Below are positions 17,789 to 26,329 of a DNA stretch of 64,000 nucleotides, one piece after another; within the stretch, counting starts at the first letter, position 1; every line of letters starts with the position of its first letter. Location of the stretch: the NCBI RefSeq assembly GCF_022347725.1, contig NZ_JAKRGB010000015.1:1-64000 (forward strand), read 5' to 3'. The translations under genes were made by a program, and so were the position numbers. Source of the DNA: Ruegeria sp. Ofav3-42 (lineage in GTDB: Bacteria; Pseudomonadota; Alphaproteobacteria; Rhodobacterales; Rhodobacteraceae). Under the pieces are notes generated by a model, which saw nothing but the letters and a program-made list of their open reading frames with translations, did not search any database and was not told where the DNA came from.

Positions 17789-19585
17789 TTATTGCGCGTC
17801 CGCAAGCAACTTGGCTTTTTCGTATTCGTCTAGCAATGGCTGCATCATTGTCGGGTCGTAAATCACCCTTTCCAGCCACCACCTGAGCGGGAATGACTCG
17901 CCCTCGGCCATCATGGCCGACAGGCTATTGAGGATTTTTTCCTCCTCGTCGAATTGCCCAAGCGCCGCGTTGTTTGCGGCTTGATAGACCATCATGTGTG
18001 GACCAAAAGGCCCGCCCAGATCCAGGTTCTCCTGTAATGTGTCCAGGCTCTCTTGAAACTGGCCGGCATGATAGAGCGAAACACCTAGAATGTTCCTGTA
18101 GGGCCGCCGGATGTTGAGTGGATCCAGACTCAACGACCGCTTTAACGGCGTGATCGCCTGTTCCGGTTTGCCCGCGTACAGAAGGAACATTCCCAAATAG
18201 GCCTGGGCCAGACTGGAACTCGGCTCATGCTCGACCGCACGTTCACCGAACTCGATTGCCGGCTTCGGATTGCCCTTCAGGATTTCGAGGATGCCCAACG
18301 TCAACAGCGCCCGGACGCTGGCTGGATCCATTTCCAGCGCGCTGTCTGCGTGATGTTTGATCAGGTCGCGCGTTTCATCCGTGTTGGGTGCCAACCCGAA
18401 CCACGTACGGTGAGATTCTGCAAACGCCAGCCCCGCGTGTCCGTGCGGCGCATCCGGTTCCAGCCGCACAACCCGCTGCAGCAAGGCTTGTGCGGCGTCA
18501 AACCTTGACGGGTCGCTTGGTGGATGAATGATATCCAGCGCCTGTTGGTACAAGATCCTGGCATCTCGTCGCGTCCAGCGCGCGTCTTCAATTCTCGATG
18601 TGAGTTCGGGAAACAACTCGATCGAGAATGTGGAGCTAATCTCGCGTGAAATCTCAGTCTGAGTATCGAACCGCTCGGCCGTCTTGTAATCAAACCGTTT
18701 GGCCCAGATTTCGCTGCGACTGCCCACATCGACGAGACCGATGTTAAGTCGATAGCCATCCGTCATAGTCTGCAGGCTGCCGCGCAACACATGTGTCGCG
18801 CCCAGCTTTCGCCCCTCGCCTATCAGATCAATGGACTCGTCTGACAACCCAGCGGTCGACGCGTAAGAGATCACGCGCAGCCCCTGCACGCGCGCAAGAT
18901 CGGTCGTGATATCTTCGGCAATCCCTCGGGCCGCAACGGATGTTACCGCGCTGCTCCCCAGCGGATTAAAAGGCATTACGGCAACGATCGGCAAATCGCC
19001 CCACAGATCGTTGTCCGTTGTGGCGTGATCCACCGGCTGGTCCTGCGTCTTGAAGCTTTCCAATACCAAGAACCCACTTACGCCGATGAGCAGCGCCAGC
19101 AGCAGCAGAACGAGCCAGTTCGGAGCCTGCCAGCCAGACTTCTCAAACGTGTTTTCCCCGACCTTACCACCGGGTGGTGTCGATGACACCTCTCGGAATT
19201 CGAACGACGGCACATAGGAACCTTTTGGAATTGTTATTACCAAAGCGTCTTTGCTGCCGTCCGTCAGATAATAGTGTTCCAGTTCACGTCGCAACCGACG
19301 GGCTTCCAAACGCACGACGGGATCTGATGTCGCATCGAAATCTTCCGAGCGGCCCAGGACGGACACACCAATCGAATACCCTTTCAACCGGTCGGCCCGT
19401 CCGGCCAGTGTTTCTTCGACGATATAATTGAGGAACGCGCGCCGACGTTCGTTTGCGCCAAACTGGGAACTCTTGAACATGCGGGCGATTTGATTGCCAA
19501 TCGCTTCCTGCTCCTGAGTCGGCATTGATTTCCGCTCGGGAATTTCACTTTCCATCGAAGTGTCTGTTGGCCGTTTTTGTTCCAT
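17789..19585 (-). CDS. Membrane-anchored TPR regulator with TolB/FlgT-like domain
   Basis: A 598-residue protein in four parts. Residues about 20-130 form a conserved N-terminal domain (RRAFLNYIVEETLAGRADRLKGYSIG ... VRLEARRLRRELEHYY) seen in many alphaproteobacterial TPR and cyclase-like regulators. One membrane helix follows (about 150-172). Then a periplasmic-type alpha/beta domain (IVAVMPFNPLGSSA ... VLRGSLQTMTDGYRLNIGLVD, about 195-320) resembles the domain found before TPRs in adenylate-cyclase-like proteins. The rest is TPR repeats (about 340-560). No cyclase or kinase domain is present. It is divergent from the envelope operon that starts at 19804 and is likely its regulator. Confidence 0.7.
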   Translation of the reverse strand: MEQKRPTDTSMESEIPERKSMPTQEQEAIGNQIARMFKSSQFGANERRRAFLNYIVEETLAGRADRLKGYSIGVSVLGRSEDFDATSDPVVRLEARRLRRELEHYYLTDGSKDALVITIPKGSYVPSFEFREVSSTPPGGKVGENTFEKSGWQAPNWLVLLLLALLIGVSGFLVLESFKTQDQPVDHATTDNDLWGDLPIVAVMPFNPLGSSAVTSVAARGIAEDITTDLARVQGLRVISYASTAGLSDESIDLIGEGRKLGATHVLRGSLQTMTDGYRLNIGLVDVGSRSEIWAKRFDYKTAERFDTQTEISREISSTFSIELFPELTSRIEDARWTRRDARILYQQALDIIHPPSDPSRFDAAQALLQRVVRLEPDAPHGHAGLAFAESHRTWFGLAPNTDETRDLIKHHADSALEMDPASVRALLTLGILEILKGNPKPAIEFGERAVEHEPSSSLAQAYLGMFLLYAGKPEQAITPLKRSLSLDPLNIRRPYRNILGVSLYHAGQFQESLDTLQENLDLGGPFGPHMMVYQAANNAALGQFDEEEKILNSLSAMMAEGESFPLRWWLERVIYDPTMMQPLLDEYEKAKLLADAQ

Positions 19586-19669
19586 CCACTTTGTTCAAAT
19601 TGTATCCGGCTAGGTCGGGTCGCGTCCAGTATTACATTCAAACAACAGCATTTTTAATGTTTCTAACAC

Positions 19670-19684
19670 GTTCCGAACATGTTC
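19670..19684. promoter_or_regulatory. LexA/SOS-box-like site GTTC-N7-GTTC
   Basis: GTTCCGAACATGTTC fits the GTTC-N7-GTTC consensus known for LexA in alphaproteobacteria and also contains the perfect palindrome GAACATGTTC. It lies between the TPR regulator (start 19585) and the operon at 19804. A match of eight fixed bases is expected about once or twice per 64 kb by chance, so this is only a candidate; the palindrome may instead be the site of another regulator. Confidence 0.3.
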
Positions 19685-19803
19685 TGTACCGTGTCCCGCC
19701 GATCCGGGCTGCTACTCTGTTCTTTATTGGCGGTGTCCTCAAAAGGGGTGCTGCCAGAGAGATTTCTCACTGACAGCCAACGGCTATTGCAGGGGGGAAG
19801 CAC

Positions 19804-20082
19804 GTGAAAAACCACCTCGCTGCCGGATGTTTCGAGCTGGTGAGACAGTCGCCCGGTGACGAATTCACAATCGTGTCTTTGTCGCGAAGCGATCCAAAGT
19901 TCCAGGCCATTTGCCGCGATTTCGGCGAGGCATTGGCTGCGCTCCGCAGTTTTCAGGAGCAAGGTGAACGCGGACGGGCGAGAGTTTCTGAGTTTCAACG
20001 GATCTACGAAGATCTGCAGCTCGAACTGATGGAATACGTTAACCACGCCAAAGCCCGCGCCAAAGCGCAGGGCGGTCAATGA
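19804..20082 (+). CDS. Small hypothetical helical protein
   Basis: A 92-residue frame with GTG start preceded by a strong GGGGGGAAG Shine-Dalgarno sequence. The predicted structure is mostly helical with a coiled-coil-like middle (SFQEQGERGRARVSEFQRIYEDLQLELMEYV) and no signal peptide. I recognise no family. It is the first gene of the operon running to 26139, 74 bases before the next gene. Its cytoplasmic character contrasts with the exported proteins that follow. Confidence 0.6.
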   Translation: MKNHLAAGCFELVRQSPGDEFTIVSLSRSDPKFQAICRDFGEALAALRSFQEQGERGRARVSEFQRIYEDLQLELMEYVNHAKARAKAQGGQ

Positions 20083-20156
20083 AACAACCGGATGGTTGCC
20101 AGTACCGGCACCGGCCCGACAGCACGGACCGAATACGTGCACACAAGGAGACGGGA

Positions 20157-20750
20157 ATGTTAAAACGAGCCTGCAAATCGCTTCTGGTTTCCATTCCAAT
20201 TCTGTTTGGCATCGCGACCATCGTCCTCGCACAGGACAGTGACTCTGACGAGTGCAAGGCATTGTTCGTCCACAATGCCGGTTCGGTGTCGATGAACGGT
20301 GACACTATAACCATGGAAGATGTCAGCCCGATCGTCACATTCTTCTGTGACCGGCCGGTTCGGTACGCCGGTGTGCTGAGCATCCAGGGCTTTCTGGACA
20401 TTGTATCCGAAGGCGATGACAGTTTTGCGGCGAACCCGCCCAACGCCTTGCTGACCATCGTTTCGGACAGCGAACAGCCCGTCGACGTCGTCGTGGAATT
20501 GCCGCAACGCCCGACGAGCGGCGCGGACTCAATGACCTACCCTGGCGTCAAAGTCATCAAGGGCGAAATCCCGCAATCGACAGGTCCAGGCTCATTGTTC
20601 ATAGACCATTTCGGGCATCCTATGTCACCGGGCTCGGTAGCTGGCGTGCACCGGCGGCATGAGCGTCGACACGTCCGTAACTGTGCCGCCGACAATCTCG
20701 ATAATCCGAACGATCTTTGCAATTGCGGACCGGGCCTTGCCTGCAACTGA
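20157..20750 (+). CDS. Exported hypothetical protein with basic and Cys-containing tail
   Basis: A 197-residue protein with a clear signal peptide (MLKRACKSLLVSIPILFGIATIVLA, cut near residue 25). The mature part is acidic at first, with a conserved-looking core (ALFVHNAGSVSMNGDTITMEDVSPIVTFFCDRPVRYAG), then ends with SPGSVAGVHRRHERRHVRN and a Cys-containing tail. I chose the ATG at 20157 because of the AAGGAGACGGG Shine-Dalgarno sequence. No known family is evident. It precedes the exported metallo-hydrolase by 83 bases. Confidence 0.65.
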   Translation: MLKRACKSLLVSIPILFGIATIVLAQDSDSDECKALFVHNAGSVSMNGDTITMEDVSPIVTFFCDRPVRYAGVLSIQGFLDIVSEGDDSFAANPPNALLTIVSDSEQPVDVVVELPQRPTSGADSMTYPGVKVIKGEIPQSTGPGSLFIDHFGHPMSPGSVAGVHRRHERRHVRNCAADNLDNPNDLCNCGPGLACN

Positions 20751-20833
20751 GACAGATATCCGGGCGACCGGCCAAATCCCTGCGGGACGACATGACGGCC
20801 ACTTTGTGAACAGAATAAACGATGGAGGAGATT

Positions 20834-22042
20834 ATGGTTTTTAAGATTGGTAGAATATGTCGGCCATTGGCATTGGCCATTTCAGCAACAGCCCTGTCCT
20901 TCGGTACACCTGCTGTTCACGCTGAAAACCTGCCAACCGGGCGAACCGCCACACAAATCAGCGATGAAACCTATCCGGCCAGCTATTTCCCGAATACGGA
21001 AATCCTGGGAACCGATGAAATGCGGGTCACTGCATTGGGCACTGGGATGCCAAACCAAACAAAGGCTGCGGTTTCCATCTCGTTCCTTGTCGAACTTGGC
21101 AATGGCGATGCCTTCCTGTTCGATATCGGCATGGGCTCAATGAGTAACCTGTTCTCACTTCGACCGGATTTCTCGAAGATCGACAAAGTTTTCATCAGTC
21201 ACCTACATGTCGACCACGTCGGCGACCTGATGGGGCTGCACATCGGCAGTTGGCTGTCCGGCCGCTATACGCCGTTGCGGATATTCGGCCCAACCGGATC
21301 GACGCAGGAAATGGGCACGAAGGCTTTCGTCGAAGCCAGTAAAGCCGCGTACGCGTGGGATCTGGAAGGCCGTACCGGCGCACTGCCAGATGATGGCGCC
21401 AAGCTTGAGGTGACGGAATTCGATTACATGCAGGAAAACGAGGTGGTCTACCAGGAAAACGGTGTGACGATCCGGTCCTGGCCAGCGATTCACAGTCTGG
21501 ATGGGTCGGTAAGCTATTCGCTGGAATGGAACGGATTGAAATACGTGTTCGGCGGCGACACCTACCCGAACAAGTGGTACGTGAAATACGCTAAAGGTGC
21601 CGACCTGGCCACACATGAGGCATTCCTGCCCCCGAAAGCACTGGCACCCTATTTCGGCTGGAGCCTTGGGCAAGCCACATATGTCGCAACGCGGGTCCAT
21701 ACCGAACCGGCAGCCTTTGGCAAAGTCATGGCCGAGGTAAAACCGCGCCATGCGATGGGATATCACTCTGTTTTGTCTCCGGAAAACTATCAGGCGATCC
21801 TAGAGGGTATTCGCACCACCTATGACGGCGAACTGACACTGGCCCGCGACCTGACAGTCATCAACGTTACAAAGGACAAAATCATCGTCCGAGAAGCATC
21901 GGTGGACGAATATGCGCTGCCGCCGTCCGTATCGCAGGCCTACATCGACGCGCCGCGCTCCAAAGAAAAGGAACCGTCCGATAAAGTTCTGGCCGGAAAG
22001 TGGAAAGGATACACCCCGCCCAAAATGCCGGATGACAAGTAA
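20834..22042 (+). CDS. Exported metallo-beta-lactamase-fold hydrolase
   Basis: A 402-residue protein with a signal peptide (about residues 1-27, ending AVHA). The metal-binding motif HLHVDH is at residues 123-128, supplying His123, His125, Asp127 and His128; GGDTYPNKW and a later GYHSV supply the remaining conserved ligand regions. The layout resembles arylsulfatase/RNase Z-like members of the fold rather than true beta-lactamases. I chose the ATG at 20834 because GGAGGAG lies directly upstream, inside a possible alternative start at 20822. Substrate unknown; it acts in the periplasm. Confidence 0.82.
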   Translation: MVFKIGRICRPLALAISATALSFGTPAVHAENLPTGRTATQISDETYPASYFPNTEILGTDEMRVTALGTGMPNQTKAAVSISFLVELGNGDAFLFDIGMGSMSNLFSLRPDFSKIDKVFISHLHVDHVGDLMGLHIGSWLSGRYTPLRIFGPTGSTQEMGTKAFVEASKAAYAWDLEGRTGALPDDGAKLEVTEFDYMQENEVVYQENGVTIRSWPAIHSLDGSVSYSLEWNGLKYVFGGDTYPNKWYVKYAKGADLATHEAFLPPKALAPYFGWSLGQATYVATRVHTEPAAFGKVMAEVKPRHAMGYHSVLSPENYQAILEGIRTTYDGELTLARDLTVINVTKDKIIVREASVDEYALPPSVSQAYIDAPRSKEKEPSDKVLAGKWKGYTPPKMPDDK

Positions 22043-22054
22043 CTCGATTGAGAA

Positions 22055-22079
22055 AGGCGCGACCCGACAGGGCGCGCCT
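22055..22079 (+). terminator. GC-rich hairpin after the metallo-hydrolase gene
   Basis: AGGCGCG and CGCGCCT pair perfectly around an 11-base interior that can add two further G-C pairs. It begins 13 bases after the stop codon. There is no T run, so it may act as an mRNA-stabilising or attenuating hairpin within the operon. Confidence 0.4.
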
Positions 22080-22237
22080 ATTGATTGGCCGCCGTTGTGC
22101 AGCGGTAGGTGACCAAAACCCGAATCGGCAAATTACCACTTGTTTGAGGCATTGGATAAACTGCCCTGACACGAATGCTGCGCGCCGTCACAAGTGAGAT
22201 GAAGTTTCGTTTCGATGCTATAAGGGAAGAAGATTTG

Positions 22238-23047
22238 ATGAGGACTCTTTCCAAATTCCGAAAATCCGCCTCAGCCTGTCTGCGCAAGTTGGTGCCAGCC
22301 CCCCTTTTCGTCGCACTCTCGGCCACCGTTTTGGCGGCAGATGACGCAGATCTGGCAAAGCAATTGTCGAACCCATTGGCGTCGCTGATTTCCGTTCCGT
22401 TCCAGTTCAACTACGACAGCGGTTATGGCAGCGCCGACGGCAACCAGACGACCCTGAACATTCAACCTGTCATACCGTTTTCCCTAAGTGACAATCTGAA
22501 CCTGATCACCCGAACGATCATCCCCTACAAGTGGCAGAACGATGTTTCCGGCCTGTCCGGGCGAAACCAGGGTTTCGGCGATACGACAGTCAGCCTTTGG
22601 CTCAGCCCGACCAGATCGTCATTTACCTGGGGTGCAGGGCCGATCTTCTATTTACCGACATCCAGTGACCGGGACCTTGGCGTCGGCGAGTGGGGCGGTG
22701 GTATTACCGGCGTTGTTCTGGTGCAAGAGGGCCCCTGGACAATTGGGGGCCTCGCCAACCACATCTGGTCCTTCGAAAGCAGCGACATCAACTCGACCTA
22801 CGTGCAACCCTTCCTTGCGTACACCACCCCCAATGCCTGGACTTACACGGTGAACTCTGAATCCACCTACGATTGGAACGCGGAAGAGTGGACTGCTCCG
22901 GTGAATCTCATGGTTTCAAAGCTGGTCAAGTTTGGTGAGCAGCGCGTGTCTCTCCAAGGCGGCGCGCGCTACTATTTGGCGTCGCCTGAAACCGGCCCAG
23001 ACGGTTGGGGAGCCCGCCTGTCCATGACGTTCGTGTTTCCGAGGTAG
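22238..23047 (+). CDS. Outer-membrane beta-barrel protein (MetA-pathway/transporter-like)
   Basis: A 269-residue protein with signal peptide (cut after VLAA near residue 34) and alternating amphipathic strands rich in aromatic residues, ending with Phe-Pro-Arg. The stretch NLITRTIIPYKWQND ... GFGDTTVSLWLSPT ... TWGAGPIFYLPTSSDRDLG matches the family of proteobacterial outer-membrane proteins annotated as putative phenol-degradation MetA-pathway or transporter proteins. It should form a barrel of about 12 strands. The ATG at 22238 follows GGGAAGAAG. It is followed 13 bases later by the large exported protein. Confidence 0.72.
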   Translation: MRTLSKFRKSASACLRKLVPAPLFVALSATVLAADDADLAKQLSNPLASLISVPFQFNYDSGYGSADGNQTTLNIQPVIPFSLSDNLNLITRTIIPYKWQNDVSGLSGRNQGFGDTTVSLWLSPTRSSFTWGAGPIFYLPTSSDRDLGVGEWGGGITGVVLVQEGPWTIGGLANHIWSFESSDINSTYVQPFLAYTTPNAWTYTVNSESTYDWNAEEWTAPVNLMVSKLVKFGEQRVSLQGGARYYLASPETGPDGWGARLSMTFVFPR

Positions 23048-23060
23048 CTGAAAGGAGAAC

Positions 23061-24869
23061 GTGACAGCGTTTGTACGGCCAATGACGAAACTGTCGATAC
23101 AGATCAGATGCCTTTTGGTGGCAATAGCGGTTTCCGTTTTGGCAACGGTCGCTAGGGGTGATGTGACCCCGTTCAGCGGAGCGGAGGTTGCGAACAACAT
23201 CGCTGTGTTCCGAATAGAAGATGAGGGCATTCGCCTCGAATTGGAAATCTTCCCACGGGATCTGCCAGTTTTTGAGCGGCTTTTTCCATCTGAACCTATT
23301 TCTGATCTGCAGTCGGTCCAGGCCGCTTTTGGTCAGGCCCCCGGCCGGAACGCGAAAGGACTAATGATAAAACGCGCAGACGGTAGGCCCCTGCCGTTCC
23401 AGCTCCTGCACGCGGAACGCCGGCAAAGAACGGACCGCGCGTCTCCGCTGGCCGGAATGCCAGACCCTATCACCGGCGGTAGAATCCCGGCCCCGCCAGA
23501 AGACCCGGACGTTATCTATATTAACGCTTTCTATAGTTTTGAGGGGGCGCGGCCTGAGCGCCTGATTTTTCACCCTCCTCAAGACGAAGATGGTTTGCCC
23601 GCCGTTTCAATTGGGTTCATGGTAATTGACCGATCGGTCCCGGTCACACGGTTCAGTTTTCTGAAAACCGACACTCGGCTTGCAATCAATTGGACCGATC
23701 CCTGGTTTACCGCGTTCAGCAACCCAAACCTCAATCGCTCGGCACGAAGCGGCACTACATCTTTCCTGTATGTCGAGCCGCGCGAACTGCGACACGAAGT
23801 GCTTATTCGGGTTCGGGAACTTGCGCCTTGGATAGGCCAGAATCTGACGACAGGTGCCCGGCTTGAACCAGCGCATCAATCGCAAATTCTGACTGCCGCC
23901 TTGGAGAATTTTGCGCACCGTAATCCTGTCAGCATCGCGGGAATGCCAAGCAAACCTGCGCTTGTTCGCGGGTCGTTTCTGACGCTCGGAGAACGGGGGT
24001 TTGAGATCGTCGAAGATGCTCCGATGCTCATTGCCGACACCACATTTGTTGGCGTGATACTTACCTATCCGATTTCGGAACTGCCAGTGTCCGCGTCGAT
24101 TACCTGGGACATGTTCGACGATACCATCCAGGAAGTCCCGGTAACGCTGACCGATATTGCCGGCCCGTTTCTTGACTGGGGATCGTCCGAAGACCCCAAG
24201 ATCACCTGGACCAATCACCTGAAGCAATATGTGGACCCCAAAGTCACACCGGTTGAGGCCTCGGGAATAGTTTTTGTACCGTTACTGGCTCTGCTGGCCT
24301 TTGTTCTTTCAATTACCGCGGGCTTTGTCGCGTTCCGCGTGTCCGAGAAGCCGCTGAGCCTTGTCTTTGTGGTGCTTTCAACAGGGTTCCTGATCACCGG
24401 GCTCTCTTACTCGGGCGAAAAAACCGTCCCGTTTCTGAGCCCCGTTTCTGACATATCCAAAACCCAGATTGCGACGGATGCTTTTACCCGGCTTCTGGCC
24501 AATACCTATGTGGCCGCCCTCGAAGTTTTTCCCGAGGAACGAAAAGAGGCTCTTGAACCAATTGTTTTCGACGCAGCGAAAGCCGACATAACCGCCGAGC
24601 TGGAAACGAGTTTGACAATCCAGGTACCCGGCGGTGGGCGAGCGCAAATCGTAGAAATCACGGATGTCGTCATCGTCCAAGGTGAAATGGACCGCAGAGG
24701 CGAATTTGAAGGTGTCGCGCAGTGGCGCGTCGAAGCGCGTGCCGGACATTGGGGTCATGATCATCGCCGGCGTGTTGACTATCGTGCCCGGGTGGCCTTC
24801 CGGCCTGACAAGGGAAACTGGGCTCTGTCGGCAATTACAGTGTTGGAGGCACGTTCACCAGATGTCTAA
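23061..24869 (+). CDS. Large exported/membrane protein of unknown function, coupled to HupE
   Basis: A 602-residue protein. After a signal segment comes a long periplasmic part (about residues 35-410), two membrane helices (about 412-436 and 441-460), and a C-terminal beta-rich domain ending in a sequence rich in Arg and His (AGHWGHDHRRRVDYRARVAF). The start is uncertain: GTG at 23061 follows AAAGGAG closely, while ATG at 23082 lacks a Shine-Dalgarno sequence. Its stop overlaps the HupE/UreJ start by eight bases, so the two products are made together and probably interact. The His-rich loop may bind metal. No family recognised. Confidence 0.65.
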   Translation: MTAFVRPMTKLSIQIRCLLVAIAVSVLATVARGDVTPFSGAEVANNIAVFRIEDEGIRLELEIFPRDLPVFERLFPSEPISDLQSVQAAFGQAPGRNAKGLMIKRADGRPLPFQLLHAERRQRTDRASPLAGMPDPITGGRIPAPPEDPDVIYINAFYSFEGARPERLIFHPPQDEDGLPAVSIGFMVIDRSVPVTRFSFLKTDTRLAINWTDPWFTAFSNPNLNRSARSGTTSFLYVEPRELRHEVLIRVRELAPWIGQNLTTGARLEPAHQSQILTAALENFAHRNPVSIAGMPSKPALVRGSFLTLGERGFEIVEDAPMLIADTTFVGVILTYPISELPVSASITWDMFDDTIQEVPVTLTDIAGPFLDWGSSEDPKITWTNHLKQYVDPKVTPVEASGIVFVPLLALLAFVLSITAGFVAFRVSEKPLSLVFVVLSTGFLITGLSYSGEKTVPFLSPVSDISKTQIATDAFTRLLANTYVAALEVFPEERKEALEPIVFDAAKADITAELETSLTIQVPGGGRAQIVEITDVVIVQGEMDRRGEFEGVAQWRVEARAGHWGHDHRRRVDYRARVAFRPDKGNWALSAITVLEARSPDV

Positions 24870-26139
24870 TCGTATACGAACAGTGTTGTTGGTTTGGATA
24901 AGCGCCTGCCTGATCGTTTCGGCAGTCGCCAGTCAGGCGCATTTCCTGCTGAATCTCAATGTGCGCGTGTTCCATGTTGAACATACAAGCGACGGGCTCC
25001 GCATCTTTCTTCGCATCCCAATGCCTTATCTGGTGGCGGACAAGACCGGTGAACCGGGTGAAGACGGCCTTCCGTCTGCGGCGCCATTCACAACAAATGC
25101 CTTCGAAGACGGCCGCGTGGTTCATTTTGTCGACCCCGCGGCAATAGCCACCGACCCGCTTGGTCTCGGCCGTATCGCCGAAACCAGCACGGTCGTAAAG
25201 GCCGAGGGAACTCGCGTACCTGGCGCAGTTGAATCGGTTTCGATCCATCGGATGGGCAACGAACCCGGATTTGCGACCCTGAATGAGGCCAAGCAGGCCG
25301 TGTCGACGGGATCGACCCTGCAAAATGACCCGCTGGTCTATGTTGGTGACGCGGTAGTGGACATTACGCTGTTCTATGAGTTCGGGCACAGTCCTGCGTC
25401 CTATGCCCTTTCAAGCTTGTTGGATCCCGGCTTACCGGATCAGGACATGACGGCCAACCTCATCCTGGACTACGGCCCGGGCGATCCGCTTGTCTTTCGA
25501 ACCCGCGGTCTGATGAATGATCCGGTCGAGGTCTCGCACTCCAGATTAGCGGGCATCGCAACCTTCGTCTGGGAAGGCGTGCGCCATATTCTGGAAGGCA
25601 TCGACCATGTGTTGTTCGTTGTTTGCCTCGTCATCGGCGCGCACGGGTTACACGCGCTTCTCTGGCGGGTCACCGGCTTCACGGTCGGCCACAGCGTAAC
25701 CCTGTCGCTCGGGTTTTTCGGCTATGTGCCAAGCGGAGCGTGGTTTGTCCCATTCGTTGAGACAGGCATCGCACTGTCAATCATCTATGCGGCATTTCTG
25801 GCTATCATCGGAGGAAGTACCGGAGCTTCCTCCAACAGAAAAATCTTTATCGTGACAGTCCTGATGGGCCTTCTCCATGGGCTGGGGTTCAGCTTTGTTC
25901 TGCATGAGATCCTGCAAGTGACCTCGCCGAATATCTGGCAAAGTTTACTGGCCTTCAACGTAGGTGTTGAAGTCGGACAGCTTGCAATTGTGTTGGTCAC
26001 CTGGCCGATAATGACCTATTTCACAAGGCTCGGCCCAACCCCCGAGATGTCACTGAGGGTGTCGCTTGCGCTCGGGTGCGCTGCAATTTCCAGTTGGTGG
26101 ACATTTGAACGCGGCAGAACTTTTTTGGAGATGCTTTAA
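24862..26139 (+). CDS. HupE/UreJ-family membrane protein with large periplasmic domain
   Basis: A 425-residue protein. A signal/anchor segment is followed by an exported domain of about 230 residues, then a C-terminal block of six or seven helices. The block begins with the family hallmark EGIDHVLFVV and includes GFTVGHSVTLSLG and LLHGLGFSFVLHE, the conserved His-containing motifs of HupE/UreJ proteins that carry nickel or cobalt. This long form lacks any hydrogenase or urease gene nearby, so the cargo is unclear. It is the last gene of the operon. I recognise nothing in the 190 bases that follow. Confidence 0.8.
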   Translation: MSNRIRTVLLVWISACLIVSAVASQAHFLLNLNVRVFHVEHTSDGLRIFLRIPMPYLVADKTGEPGEDGLPSAAPFTTNAFEDGRVVHFVDPAAIATDPLGLGRIAETSTVVKAEGTRVPGAVESVSIHRMGNEPGFATLNEAKQAVSTGSTLQNDPLVYVGDAVVDITLFYEFGHSPASYALSSLLDPGLPDQDMTANLILDYGPGDPLVFRTRGLMNDPVEVSHSRLAGIATFVWEGVRHILEGIDHVLFVVCLVIGAHGLHALLWRVTGFTVGHSVTLSLGFFGYVPSGAWFVPFVETGIALSIIYAAFLAIIGGSTGASSNRKIFIVTVLMGLLHGLGFSFVLHEILQVTSPNIWQSLLAFNVGVEVGQLAIVLVTWPIMTYFTRLGPTPEMSLRVSLALGCAAISSWWTFERGRTFLEML

Positions 26140-26329
26140 GTTAACCGCAAACACTCAAGCCCCGTCCCGGAGCCGGATTTACACCGCGCACAATGCGTGA
26201 TCTGTCGCTGCCAAAATTGGTAACGCTAATGAACTTGAACATCAGCGAATATCGGATGCAGCCGGGCTTTTGTCATCAAAAAGCCAGACAGCCTTTTTGG
26301 GTCCGGAGTCCGACACGACCTCGCAGGGT

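Noticed and set aside
20659..20844. Small plus-strand gene between the exported hypothetical protein and the metallo-hydrolase
   Set aside because: It overlaps the end of the exported protein gene in another frame and has no Shine-Dalgarno sequence. The upstream frame runs on naturally to its stop at 20750.
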